Shown here piece by piece: positions 44,219-51,862 of a DNA stretch of 64,000 nucleotides. The notes below the pieces were generated by a model that worked only from the letters and a program-made list of their open reading frames with translations, made no database searches and was not told the DNA's origin. The stretch lies in the NCBI RefSeq assembly GCF_040801785.1, contig NZ_CP161806.1, forward strand, positions 1-64,000, given 5' to 3'. The DNA is from Sulfitobacter sp. LCG007. Its GTDB lineage: Bacteria > Pseudomonadota > Alphaproteobacteria > Rhodobacterales > Rhodobacteraceae. How positions within the stretch are numbered: position 1 is the stretch's first letter; every line of letters begins with the position of its first letter. The position numbers were made by a program, and so were the translations under genes.

Positions 44219-45600
44219 GCGGCCTCGGGATTTGTCAGAAGCGGCAGCACCGCGATATCGGCCTGGTCCGTCAGCGTCGTGATGAAGTCGATCACGCGGT
44301 CGGCGGCGGCCTTGGGGATCGGCTTGGCGGAATGGGTCAGGCAGCGGCGGAACTTGGCGACATTCTCCTCCGGCGTCAGCGGGTACTCCGGCGCGCCATA
44401 GGCGAAGTCGAGGTCCTTACGATACACCGCCCCGTCCTTCAGCGTCACGGCAATCCGCTGCGGATAGAAGGCGTTTGCATCCTCGACGTCGTTCAGGACG
44501 ACATCGACCTTCGCCGCCACTGCGTGGATCGCGGGATCGGAGAGCACGGTGCCGCGGAAATCCTCCACATCGACGCTGTCGCGTGTCAGAAGCGCACCGA
44601 GGACATAGCGGAGACACAGTTTGGCATAGTTCGGTTCGGGTCGCGCAATGTCGGGTCGCCCGACCTGGTTGAACACCACGGGCGGGACCTCGCAGCGGAT
44701 CGAGGCGATGTCTTCGGCCGTGAAATCATGGGACGCACGCAGCTGCCGGATCGCATCGATCGCGCCATGCGTCAGCCGTCCGGAGGCGAAGGGCTTGTGC
44801 GACATCGCCTCGATCTGCCAGCTCCGGCCGAGTGTCGGCAGGAAACTGTCGACGTCGCAGCGGCCCATCTCGAACAGCTCGAAATAGCCGTGCTTGCCGG
44901 TCAGGAAGTCGCGCGGTCCGATGAAGCCTGCCTGCGCCAGGTCTGCCGAGACGATGGCTGCACGGGCGTTGAAGCCGACCTGCAGCCCCAGAAGCGGGAC
45001 ACCTTCGACATGCGGCTGCATCGTGCCGGAGGTCTGGCCGTACTGGATTCCCATGGCGTTCAGCGTCGTCTCCGCGTCGAAGCCTCCGAGGTTGGCGATG
45101 GCTGCGAGCGCGCCGAAACCGCCAGCCGCGGCAGGCCGGAAGAACCGGATCGGCGCCTCTGTGACGATGCCGAGCATGGTGGAAACGTCGACCCCCACGG
45201 CCAGCGCGGCGATCAGCTTCCGCCCGTCGTAGATGCGGCCCTGCCCTTTCTCGCGCTCGACCCAGGCCATGAGCGCCGAGAGGATCGTCGCCATCGGGTG
45301 CAGAACTGCGCCCTCATGCACGCAGTCATATTCAAGACAGTGGATCTGGTAGGCATTTACCATCGCCGCGGACTGGGCAGAGATCTTGCCCGGCTCGGTG
45401 AAAACGCTGGCTTCGGGCTGGTTGCCCCAGGCCTGCGCAAGAGCCCGGAGCGCGTCGATATTGGCGCCGCAGGAGCCCGCGATCCCCACCCCGATCGTGT
45501 CAAGCAGGAAGGTGCGGACCTTTTCGACCGCTGTCGCGGGCAGGTCCTCGTAGCGGGTGCTTGTCACATGCGCGACAACGCGCTCTTCGACCGCGCCCAT
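44215..45600 (-). CDS. MmgE/PrpD family protein 3
   Basis: 461 aa from ATG at 45600, overlapping the deacetylase stop as TGATG; a long upstream extension of the frame is a shadow. Fingerprint LEYDCVHEGAVLHPMATILSAL from residue 89 with Asp92 and His101. Long stretches agree with PrpD 4 at 51863 (FFRPAAAGG, then QYGQTSGTMQPHVEGVPLLG against QYGQSSGTLQPHVEGSPLLG), so the two are recent paralogues. Expected activity: hydro-lyase or decarboxylase on a branched di- or tricarboxylic acid. Confidence 0.88.
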   Translation of the reverse strand: MGAVEERVVAHVTSTRYEDLPATAVEKVRTFLLDTIGVGIAGSCGANIDALRALAQAWGNQPEASVFTEPGKISAQSAAMVNAYQIHCLEYDCVHEGAVLHPMATILSALMAWVEREKGQGRIYDGRKLIAALAVGVDVSTMLGIVTEAPIRFFRPAAAGGFGALAAIANLGGFDAETTLNAMGIQYGQTSGTMQPHVEGVPLLGLQVGFNARAAIVSADLAQAGFIGPRDFLTGKHGYFELFEMGRCDVDSFLPTLGRSWQIEAMSHKPFASGRLTHGAIDAIRQLRASHDFTAEDIASIRCEVPPVVFNQVGRPDIARPEPNYAKLCLRYVLGALLTRDSVDVEDFRGTVLSDPAIHAVAAKVDVVLNDVEDANAFYPQRIAVTLKDGAVYRKDLDFAYGAPEYPLTPEENVAKFRRCLTHSAKPIPKAAADRVIDFITTLTDQADIAVLPLLTNPEAA

Positions 45601-46475
45601 CAGGCCGCCCGGTCCGCAGGCACCGCCGCCGCGAAGGCCCTGGCGATGTCGAGCCGGGGCGCACACCAGACGTCCTGGTGGCTTTGCACATGCGCGATGA
45701 ACTTCTCCAGCGCCCCGATGCGACCCGGCCGGCCGATGATCCTGAGATGCAGGCCAAGCGACATCATCCGCGGCGCATTCGCCCCTTCGGCATAGAGCCT
45801 GTCGAAGGTGTCGACCGCGTATTCCAGCCATTGCGATGGCAAGTAGCCGGGGGCAAGCCAGAACTTCATGTCGTTGGTATCGAGGGCATAGGGCATGATG
45901 ACCATCGGCTTCACGCCCTCGCCGGTCTCGACGTGGTCCCAGAACGGCACGTCATCCGAGTAATCGTCCATCTGGTAGAAGAACCCCTCTTCGGCCAGAA
46001 GCCGGCGGGTGTTCTCGGTCAGAAGATAGCGGGAGAGCCAGCCGTAGGGCCGCATTCCCGTCGTGCTTTCGAAGCTTTCGACGGCCTTGCGAATGAACTC
46101 CCGCTCGCGGTCTTCCTTGAAGCTGAACTGATGGATCCAGCGGTACCCGTGGGAGCAGACTTCGTGGCCGCCGTCGACCAGCATCTTCGCGACCGCTGGT
46201 GCGTTTTCCAGCGCCATCGCCGCCGCCGTTACCGTGGTGCGGATCCCGGCATTGGCAAAAGCGCCGAACACCCGGTCCGCGCCCGCCTTTATCCCGTACT
46301 GATAGTTGCTTTCGTTGCCGTGGTTCCGGATCGGGGCCTTCAGCGAAACACCGAGCTCGTCGACCGGCTCCGGACCCTTGTCGCCGCGCGCGATCGACAT
46401 CTCGGAGCCTTCCTCGATGTTGATGACGAAGGACATCGCCAGGCGCTTGCCCTCTGGCCAGGTGAAATCTTGCAT
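45600..46475 (-). CDS. Polysaccharide deacetylase family protein, PuuE (allantoinase/imidase)-like
   Basis: 291 aa. It starts WPEGKRLAMSFVINIEEGSE, the PuuE pattern in which the metal-binding DD of true deacetylases is replaced. Further landmarks: APIRNHGNESNYQYGIKAG, GHEVCSHGYRWIHQF and TGMRPYGWLSRYLL. Characterised relatives open cyclic amides without needing metal: PuuE allantoinase and, as I recall, bacterial cyclic-imide hydrolase of nearly the same length. It is the first gene of the ten-gene operon, directly behind the best-formed operator in the window. Hydrolysis of a cyclic amide or imide is more likely than sugar deacetylation. Confidence 0.85.
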   Translation of the reverse strand: MQDFTWPEGKRLAMSFVINIEEGSEMSIARGDKGPEPVDELGVSLKAPIRNHGNESNYQYGIKAGADRVFGAFANAGIRTTVTAAAMALENAPAVAKMLVDGGHEVCSHGYRWIHQFSFKEDREREFIRKAVESFESTTGMRPYGWLSRYLLTENTRRLLAEEGFFYQMDDYSDDVPFWDHVETGEGVKPMVIMPYALDTNDMKFWLAPGYLPSQWLEYAVDTFDRLYAEGANAPRMMSLGLHLRIIGRPGRIGALEKFIAHVQSHQDVWCAPRLDIARAFAAAVPADRAA

Positions 46476-46527
46476 GGTGTCGGCCTTTCCGGTCCCGCCG
46501 GACCGAAAAGGCAGCCGGCCGGGTGTC

Positions 46528-46549
46528 TAGATTTGTTCGGACAAATCTA
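46528..46549. promoter_or_regulatory. Regulon palindrome, copy c (best copy)
   Basis: Perfect nine-base arms TAGATTTGT / ACAAATCTA around TCGG. The core at 46531-46546 matches ATTTGTCCGGACAAAT at 15 of 16. Read leftward its first six bases are also the -10 TAGATT of the deacetylase promoter, so a bound protein would block initiation. Confidence 0.75.
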
Positions 46550-46571
46550 CGGGTGCCAGCAACCCTGTCAA
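46544..46571 (-). promoter_or_regulatory. Promoter of the ten-gene operon
   Basis: Leftward TTGACA (46571 to 46566, perfect), 16 bp spacer, TAGATT (46549 to 46544, four of six). The predicted start is near 46537, about 60 nt before the deacetylase ATG at 46475. The -10 lies inside operator copy c. Confidence 0.65.
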
Positions 46572-46618
46572 TCCCCAACCAAGCCGCGCGGTCGAATTTT
46601 CGCTTGCCCCGCCCGGTG

Positions 46619-46657
46619 TTGACATCCCGCGCAGAGGGTGAATGTGTCCGGACAAGG
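46619..46657 (+). promoter_or_regulatory. Promoter region of the enoyl-CoA hydratase with regulon palindrome, copy d
   Basis: Perfect TTGACA at 46619-46624. Where the -10 should lie (17 bp on, at 46642) the sequence enters ATGTGTCCGGACAAGG (46642-46657), 13 of 16 to the shared motif with a perfect ten-base core TGTCCGGACA. The ATG at 46689 is 31 bp further. The -10 itself is weak. Confidence 0.6.
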
Positions 46658-46688
46658 GGCGCTCAAGGCCCGAAGAAGGGAGTATCCA

Positions 46689-47489
46689 ATGTCCACGACA
46701 TCCTTTGCGGACGGTCGCGTCCTTCTGCATGGCGGCGAAATCTCCCGGATCGAACTGAACGCGCCCGAGCGGCGCAACGCGATGTCACGCGCGATGTGGG
46801 CGGCGATGGCCGAGATCTGCGATGTGCTTGACGGCGACGACTCGGTTCGTGTCGTGCTGCTGACCGCGGCCTCGAAAGCAGGTAAACCCGCCTTCTGTGC
46901 CGGTGCCGACATCTCCGAATTCGAGGAGGTCTACGCAACACCGCAGAGCACGAAGGCTTACAATCGCCTTGTCAGGGACGCCCAGAGTCGCCTTCGCTCG
47001 CTCGCTCGACCGCTGCTGGCCCGGATCTCCGGCGCCTGTGTCGGCGGTGGCTGCGGGCTGGCGCTGGCGGCGGATCTCAGGTTCGCGGATCACTCTGTGC
47101 GCATGGGGATCACGCCCACCAGGCTTGGACTTGCCTATTCGCCAGAGGATACGTTGCAGCTGATCGAGAAGGTCGGGCCGACAGTGGCGAAGGACCTGCT
47201 CTTTTCCGCCCGGCTGGTGGAGGCCGAGGAAGCGCGCGCGATCGGCCTGATCGACAGGCTCGTGGCGCCGGATGCGCTTGAAGACGCCGTGATGGACTAC
47301 GCACGGCAACTCGCCGGTCTCTCCGCGCAGTCGATCCGCGCCGCCAAGACGATCGTCAACGGCCTGACCGCCGCGGCGCCCGTCGACCTTTCCCCGCTGC
47401 GCTCCGTCTTCGAGGCTTCCTTCGACAGCGAGGATTTTCGCGAAGGGCGGCAGGCCTTCCTGGAACGGCGCCCTCCGAGGTTCCGCTGA
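46689..47489 (+). CDS. Enoyl-CoA hydratase/isomerase family protein
   Basis: 266 aa crotonase. Oxyanion-hole segments FCAGADIS (69-76) and GACVGGGCGLALAADLRFAD (116-134). Region GLAYSPEDTLQLIEKVG is the second active-site loop. The ATG at 46689 has GAAGGGAG 7 nt upstream; an in-frame start at 46638 would run through the operator. It is a single gene divergent from the ten-gene operon, under a copy of the same palindrome, and probably supplies a hydration or isomerisation step in that pathway. It converges on the flavoprotein gene. Confidence 0.9.
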   Translation: MSTTSFADGRVLLHGGEISRIELNAPERRNAMSRAMWAAMAEICDVLDGDDSVRVVLLTAASKAGKPAFCAGADISEFEEVYATPQSTKAYNRLVRDAQSRLRSLARPLLARISGACVGGGCGLALAADLRFADHSVRMGITPTRLGLAYSPEDTLQLIEKVGPTVAKDLLFSARLVEAEEARAIGLIDRLVAPDALEDAVMDYARQLAGLSAQSIRAAKTIVNGLTAAAPVDLSPLRSVFEASFDSEDFREGRQAFLERRPPRFR

Positions 47490-47523
47490 CCGCCCTGCCC
47501 GGAAGAGGCTCGGCGCCTTTCGG

Positions 47524-48939
47524 TCAGGCCGCCTCGACCAGCGCAGCTGCCGCATCCCGGCCGGCGACCATACCCAGCGTCACCGCCATGCACAGCCCGG
47601 CGGCCGGCAGGTAGCCGTCGCAACCGGTTCCGGCGATGCCCTGCGCGGTGCCGCCGCAGGCGTAGAGGTTCGGCAGCGGCGCGCCCGACTCCCGAACCAC
47701 CCGCGCGTTTCCGTCGATCTTCAGGCCCCCCTGGGTGTGGAACAGCGCCCCCGTGGTCTTCACCGCGGTCAGCGGTCCGGAAAGCGCGCCGACCCCGGTG
47801 AAATCGCGACCGAACGGGCACGCGATCTCGCCCTTCGCCATGCGGCGGTTGTCGTCGAGCGTCCTGAGCAGGGCGTCCTTGGGAACGTCGATCAGCTCTC
47901 CCAGCGCCTCGGGCGTGTCGGCGCGGCGGAAGGCACCCATCCTGTCGAGCTCGATGTATTCCGGCATGTCGGCCACGATGTCGCGGCGGGCGTCGTCGAA
48001 GATGAACCAGCCGATCCCGCCGGGCTGGGCGAGGACATTGAGCGACTGGGCCGAGATGTCCTTGACCTCGTTCGAGAACCGCTCTCCGTTGATGTTGACC
48101 GCAATGCCGCCGCCCATGACGGCATCATAGTTCAGGATCACGCCGTAGGGATCGGCCAGTGCCCCGTACCCCTGGAAGGCGTCCATGCTGCCAAGCGCGG
48201 CGCCCAGGTCCTTGCCCCACTGGATTCCCTCGCCCTTGTTCCCCTCATGCCCGAAGTATCTGTACGCGGGCGAGCGGCCGAAATCCGGGATATACTCGCG
48301 CACCATCTCCTCGTTCGCGCCGAACCCGCAGGTGGCGAGGATGACGGCCCCGGCCCCCACGGTTTCGCTGCCGCCGTCGCGGCGCATGAAGGTGACGCCA
48401 GTGACCCGGTCGTCCGCGTCGGCGTGAAGGGTCGTAACATGCGCGCCGGGCAGCAGCGTGACGCCTGCCGCTTCGGCCGCGCGCATGAGCGCCCCGAGAA
48501 GCTGTTCACCGGACATCGCCGGCACGCCGTGGATCCGGTTGACGGAATGCCCGAAGAACCCGCCCCAGGTCAGGTTCACCCGGAAGGGAATGTCGTGCTT
48601 GTCGACCAGCCAGTCGATGGCCGGGCCGGACTGGTTGGCGATGACCATCGTAAGATCCGGATCGGCGGTGCCGCGGGTGCGCGCCATGGTGTCCCTGTAA
48701 AATGCCTCCGGACTGTCTTCGATCCCGGCCTCCCGCTGGAGGCGGGTGTTGACGGCACAGACATTCCCCTGGGACATGCTGGTACTGCCGCGCGGGGTCT
48801 CGTCCCGTTCGAGCAGCAGCACCTCGGCCCCCGCATCTGCGGCAGCAAGCGCGGCCGTCAGGCCCGCGGCGCCGGCTCCGATGACGACGACGGGAAAGGT
48901 GGTCTCGAACTCGACAGGGTTGCGATCAATGGTGGTCAT
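47524..48939 (-). CDS. FAD-dependent oxidoreductase, fumarate reductase/tricarballylate dehydrogenase flavoprotein family
   Basis: 471 aa from the ATG at 48939; an ATG four codons upstream is possible. The FAD motif GAGAAG is at residues 21-26 with Glu44 ending the second strand, then GSTSMSQGNVCAVNT. The C-terminal GGLKIDGNARVV and GGTAQGIAGTGCDGYLPAAGLCMAVTLGMVAG complete the FAD_binding_2 pattern. Relatives include fumarate and urocanate reductases, 3-ketosteroid dehydrogenases and tricarballylate dehydrogenase. It ends the PrpD 4 - TRAP 4 operon, so oxidation or reduction of a C=C next to carboxylates is the likely role. Confidence 0.88.
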   Translation of the reverse strand: MTTIDRNPVEFETTFPVVVIGAGAAGLTAALAAADAGAEVLLLERDETPRGSTSMSQGNVCAVNTRLQREAGIEDSPEAFYRDTMARTRGTADPDLTMVIANQSGPAIDWLVDKHDIPFRVNLTWGGFFGHSVNRIHGVPAMSGEQLLGALMRAAEAAGVTLLPGAHVTTLHADADDRVTGVTFMRRDGGSETVGAGAVILATCGFGANEEMVREYIPDFGRSPAYRYFGHEGNKGEGIQWGKDLGAALGSMDAFQGYGALADPYGVILNYDAVMGGGIAVNINGERFSNEVKDISAQSLNVLAQPGGIGWFIFDDARRDIVADMPEYIELDRMGAFRRADTPEALGELIDVPKDALLRTLDDNRRMAKGEIACPFGRDFTGVGALSGPLTAVKTTGALFHTQGGLKIDGNARVVRESGAPLPNLYACGGTAQGIAGTGCDGYLPAAGLCMAVTLGMVAGRDAAAALVEAA

Positions 48940-48974
48940 GGAAGCTCTCATTCAGTGGCGTGGGGACTTCCGGC

Positions 48975-50252
48975 TCAGTTCGCGAAGTGCGGAAGCCAGA
49001 GGAAGACGGAGGGGAAAAACAGGACCAGCAGCGTGACGGCCAGCTGGATCAGGGTGAAGGGCAGTACCTCTGCGACGATATCGCCGACGCGGAGGCCGGA
49101 GATGCCGCAGGCGACGAACAGCAGCGTCCCGACCGGTGGCGTCAGCATTCCGACGATCAGTGTCAGGATGAAGACAAGCGCGAAATGCACCGGGTCGACC
49201 CCGTAGACCGCCGCGATCGGAGAGAAGATCGGAACCAGCATGACGTAGGCCGCCGTCGATTCCATGAACATGCCGACGAGGACGAGCATCACGAATACAA
49301 GGATGAGGAAGGTCTGCGGGTCATCGGTCAGCGACTGGATCAGCCCGCTCAGCTGATTGGGCATCTGGTCGATGGAAAAGATGAAGGTCACCGTCGAGGC
49401 AGCCGCGATGATGATCGCGACGACGCCCGTCGTCATGCCCGCGTTCAGCATGGCGGCGGGGAAATCTGACAGCTTCAGTTCCCGCGTGTAGAAAAGCCCG
49501 ATGAGGGACGCCATGACAACGGCGATCGCGCCGCCTTCGGTCGCTGTGAACACGCCGCCTACGATGCCGCCGATCACGACGATCGGCACCAGCAGCACCG
49601 GAAGCGCCCGGCCGCATTCGCGCCGGATCGACGCCCAGCGGATCGGATCTCCGGAAAGCGGATATCCACGCCTCCACGACACCAGCGACACGTAGGCCGA
49701 CATCGAGAGCGCGATCAGGATCGCGGGCAGCACGCCGCCGAGGAACAGCTCGGGGATCGAAACGCCCGGTCCCGCGATGGAGGCATAGACGATCATCGCG
49801 GTGCTCGGCGGCAGGATCGGGCCGAGGTTGCCGCAAGCGGCGATCAGGGCCGCGCCAAAGGGTCTGCTGTAGGTCTGCGACAGTGGCTTCATCAGCGCCG
49901 AGCCAAGCGCCGCCGCATCCGCCACCGCGGTGCCGGAGACGGAGGCGAGCCCGAGGCCCGACGCGATGGTGACATGCCCCACTCCGCCGTGGACGCGCCC
50001 GACCAGCGTGTTCGCCGCGCGAATGGCCAGGGTGACGATCCCGCCCTTCACCATGAGCTCACCCGCGAGCATGAAGAAAGGAATGGCCAGCAGCGGGAAG
50101 GAGTTGATGGCGAACATCATCTTGGACGCCAGAATTTCGATCGGCAGGCTGGCCAGCTGGAAGCCTGTCAATCCCGCGATCCCGAAGGCGAAGGCCAGGG
50201 GAATCCCGAGGATGCAGGCGAAGAAGAAGATGATCGCGACAAGAAGGCTCAT
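48975..50252 (-). CDS. TRAP transporter large permease 4 (DctM type)
   Basis: 425 aa from ATG at 50252, beginning MSLLVAIIFFFACILGIPLA, the usual DctM start; the longer frame overlaps the small-permease gene. Signatures: FFMLAGELMVKGGIVTLAIRAANTLVGRVHGGVGH, YSRPFGAALIAACGNLGPILPPSTAMIVYAS and LTPPVGTLLFVA. About twelve hydrophobic segments. It sits between the small permease (4 nt gap) and the flavoprotein gene. Confidence 0.92.
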   Translation of the reverse strand: MSLLVAIIFFFACILGIPLAFAFGIAGLTGFQLASLPIEILASKMMFAINSFPLLAIPFFMLAGELMVKGGIVTLAIRAANTLVGRVHGGVGHVTIASGLGLASVSGTAVADAAALGSALMKPLSQTYSRPFGAALIAACGNLGPILPPSTAMIVYASIAGPGVSIPELFLGGVLPAILIALSMSAYVSLVSWRRGYPLSGDPIRWASIRRECGRALPVLLVPIVVIGGIVGGVFTATEGGAIAVVMASLIGLFYTRELKLSDFPAAMLNAGMTTGVVAIIIAAASTVTFIFSIDQMPNQLSGLIQSLTDDPQTFLILVFVMLVLVGMFMESTAAYVMLVPIFSPIAAVYGVDPVHFALVFILTLIVGMLTPPVGTLLFVACGISGLRVGDIVAEVLPFTLIQLAVTLLVLFFPSVFLWLPHFAN

Positions 50253-50256
50253 TGGG

Positions 50257-50739
50257 TCACTCGAATTCGACGGCGCGCACGGTCCGTTCTCCGCGGATGA
50301 ACTCCGCAATGAGGTGAAGGATCGAATGGGCCGCCCCAAGGGCGATCGGGACGAAGAACCACGACACCGCGAGCGGCATCGTCAGCATCGCCTCGCCGCT
50401 GCGGTCGCGGATGCTGATGATGGCGCTGACCAGCAGGAAGCCCATGAAGACGCCGATCAGCATCAGGCTGGCGCGATAGGCGACTTTCCTGACCCGGGGC
50501 CGAAGCCGGGTTTCCAGGCCTGTGATCGCCACATGCATGCCGCGCCCGATGGCCAGGGGCATGACGAGGAAAGCGACCCAGATGAAGCTCAGCCGGCTGA
50601 GTTCGTTCACCACCATGATGGAGTGCCGCAGCCCGTAGCGGGCCACGACATCGGCAGTCACTGACACGACGATGATGCAGATGCAGATCGCGACGAGGGC
50701 CTGAAACAGCCTGTCGATTGCGGCCAGTGCGACAGCCAT
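50257..50739 (-). CDS. TRAP transporter small permease 4 (DctQ type)
   Basis: 160 aa, four membrane helices (FQALVAICICIIVVSVTADVV; LSFIWVAFLVMPLAIGRGMH; ASLMLIGVFMGFLLVSAI; SWFFVPIALGAAHSILHL). The DctQ-type pattern RYGLRHSIMVVNELSRLSFIW is present. It is packed 3 nt after the binding-protein gene and 4 nt before the large permease. It completes the membrane part of the fourth TRAP system. Confidence 0.88.
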   Translation of the reverse strand: MAVALAAIDRLFQALVAICICIIVVSVTADVVARYGLRHSIMVVNELSRLSFIWVAFLVMPLAIGRGMHVAITGLETRLRPRVRKVAYRASLMLIGVFMGFLLVSAIISIRDRSGEAMLTMPLAVSWFFVPIALGAAHSILHLIAEFIRGERTVRAVEFE

Positions 50740-50742
50740 CGG

Positions 50743-51738
50743 TTACTTGGCCGCGTCGACAGCCGCGACGAAGGCGTCGACCTTGTCCTGGCCAAGTGTC
50801 TCCCCGATCAGTGCGTAGACGGGCCTGGTCGCGGTCTGGAACGCGGCGCGCTGCTCATCTGTCAGCTCGGTGACCTCCATGCCGCTGGCCTTCAGGTCCT
50901 CGAGGTTCTTCTGGTCCTCTTCTGCGGCCAGCTTGCGCTGCTCGAGCGTCGCCAGTCGGCCGGCCTCGCGGATGGCCGCCTGATCCTCGGCAGAAAGGCC
51001 GTCCATCATCTTCTTCGAGACGGCGAAGACGAGGATATCGAAGAAATGCCCGCTGTCGGTCAGGTATTTCTGGTTCGCCTTGTAAAGCTGGAAGGTGTTG
51101 ATAACGGAATAGGGGTTCTCCTGACCGTCGATGACCCCCTGGCGCAGCGCCGCGAAGGTCTCGCTCCAGTCGATCGCGATCGGGCTGACACCCATCTGCT
51201 CGAAAGTGGCAATGTGAACGGGGTTCTTCTGCAGTCGGATCTTCAGACCGGCGAGGTCCTCGGGCTTCTCGATCTTTCGGACGGAGTTGGTGAGATTGCG
51301 GAACCCCAGTTCCATGAATCCGAGGACCTCAAGGCCCTTTGTCTCGAACTGCGCCTTCAGATCCTCGCCGAAAGGACCGTCGAGCACGGCGAAGGCCTGC
51401 TCCCGGTTCGCGAAGACGAAAGGCAGGTTGGTCACGCCGAGGTCGGGCACCTGCGCGTTGAAGAAGGCGGAGGATACATAGACCCCGAAGTTGATCCCGC
51501 TCTGCGCCTGGTTGATCATCTCCGCCGCCTGCCCGAGTTCGGAATTGGCGAAGACGCTGACGGTGTGGTCGGTGTTTGCCTGCACATGCTCGGTGAAGAC
51601 GCCCTTGAGCGCGCGGGTGCTGGAATGCGGATCGCCGAAGCCGGAGGCAAGTCTGAGGTCGGTGGCCGAGGCGGAAAAGCCGGTGGCGGCGGCGATCAGC
51701 GTTGCCGCGACGAAAGTGGGCAGGGTCATCCTGGTCAT
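50743..51738 (-). CDS. TRAP transporter substrate-binding protein 4 (DctP type)
   Basis: 331 aa from ATG at 51738 with AGGAGA upstream. Signal peptide LPTFVAATLIAAATGFSASA, then TDLRLASGFGDPHSSTRALKG. Binding arginine Arg168 in LAGLKIRLQKNPVHI, and the family block EVLGFMELGFRNLTNSVRKI precedes it. It follows the PrpD 4 gene after 124 bp in which no clear promoter or hairpin was found, so both probably share one transcript. Ligand unknown. Confidence 0.92.
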   Translation of the reverse strand: MTRMTLPTFVAATLIAAATGFSASATDLRLASGFGDPHSSTRALKGVFTEHVQANTDHTVSVFANSELGQAAEMINQAQSGINFGVYVSSAFFNAQVPDLGVTNLPFVFANREQAFAVLDGPFGEDLKAQFETKGLEVLGFMELGFRNLTNSVRKIEKPEDLAGLKIRLQKNPVHIATFEQMGVSPIAIDWSETFAALRQGVIDGQENPYSVINTFQLYKANQKYLTDSGHFFDILVFAVSKKMMDGLSAEDQAAIREAGRLATLEQRKLAAEEDQKNLEDLKASGMEVTELTDEQRAAFQTATRPVYALIGETLGQDKVDAFVAAVDAAK

Positions 51739-51862
51739 GATGTTTTCTCCTGTTGGATCATGGGAGCGATGGACAGGTTCGCTGCCTCTGTTTTTCGATC
51801 CAGCCGTCCGGTTGAGTTCGACGGGATCCATGGTTTTTCCGGCGCGCAATTTGCGGCTGCGA

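Noticed and set aside
47486..47527. CTGACCG / CGGTCAG pairing across the two convergent stop codons
   Set aside because: The loop is 28 bases and the stem seven, so it is not a convincing terminator.
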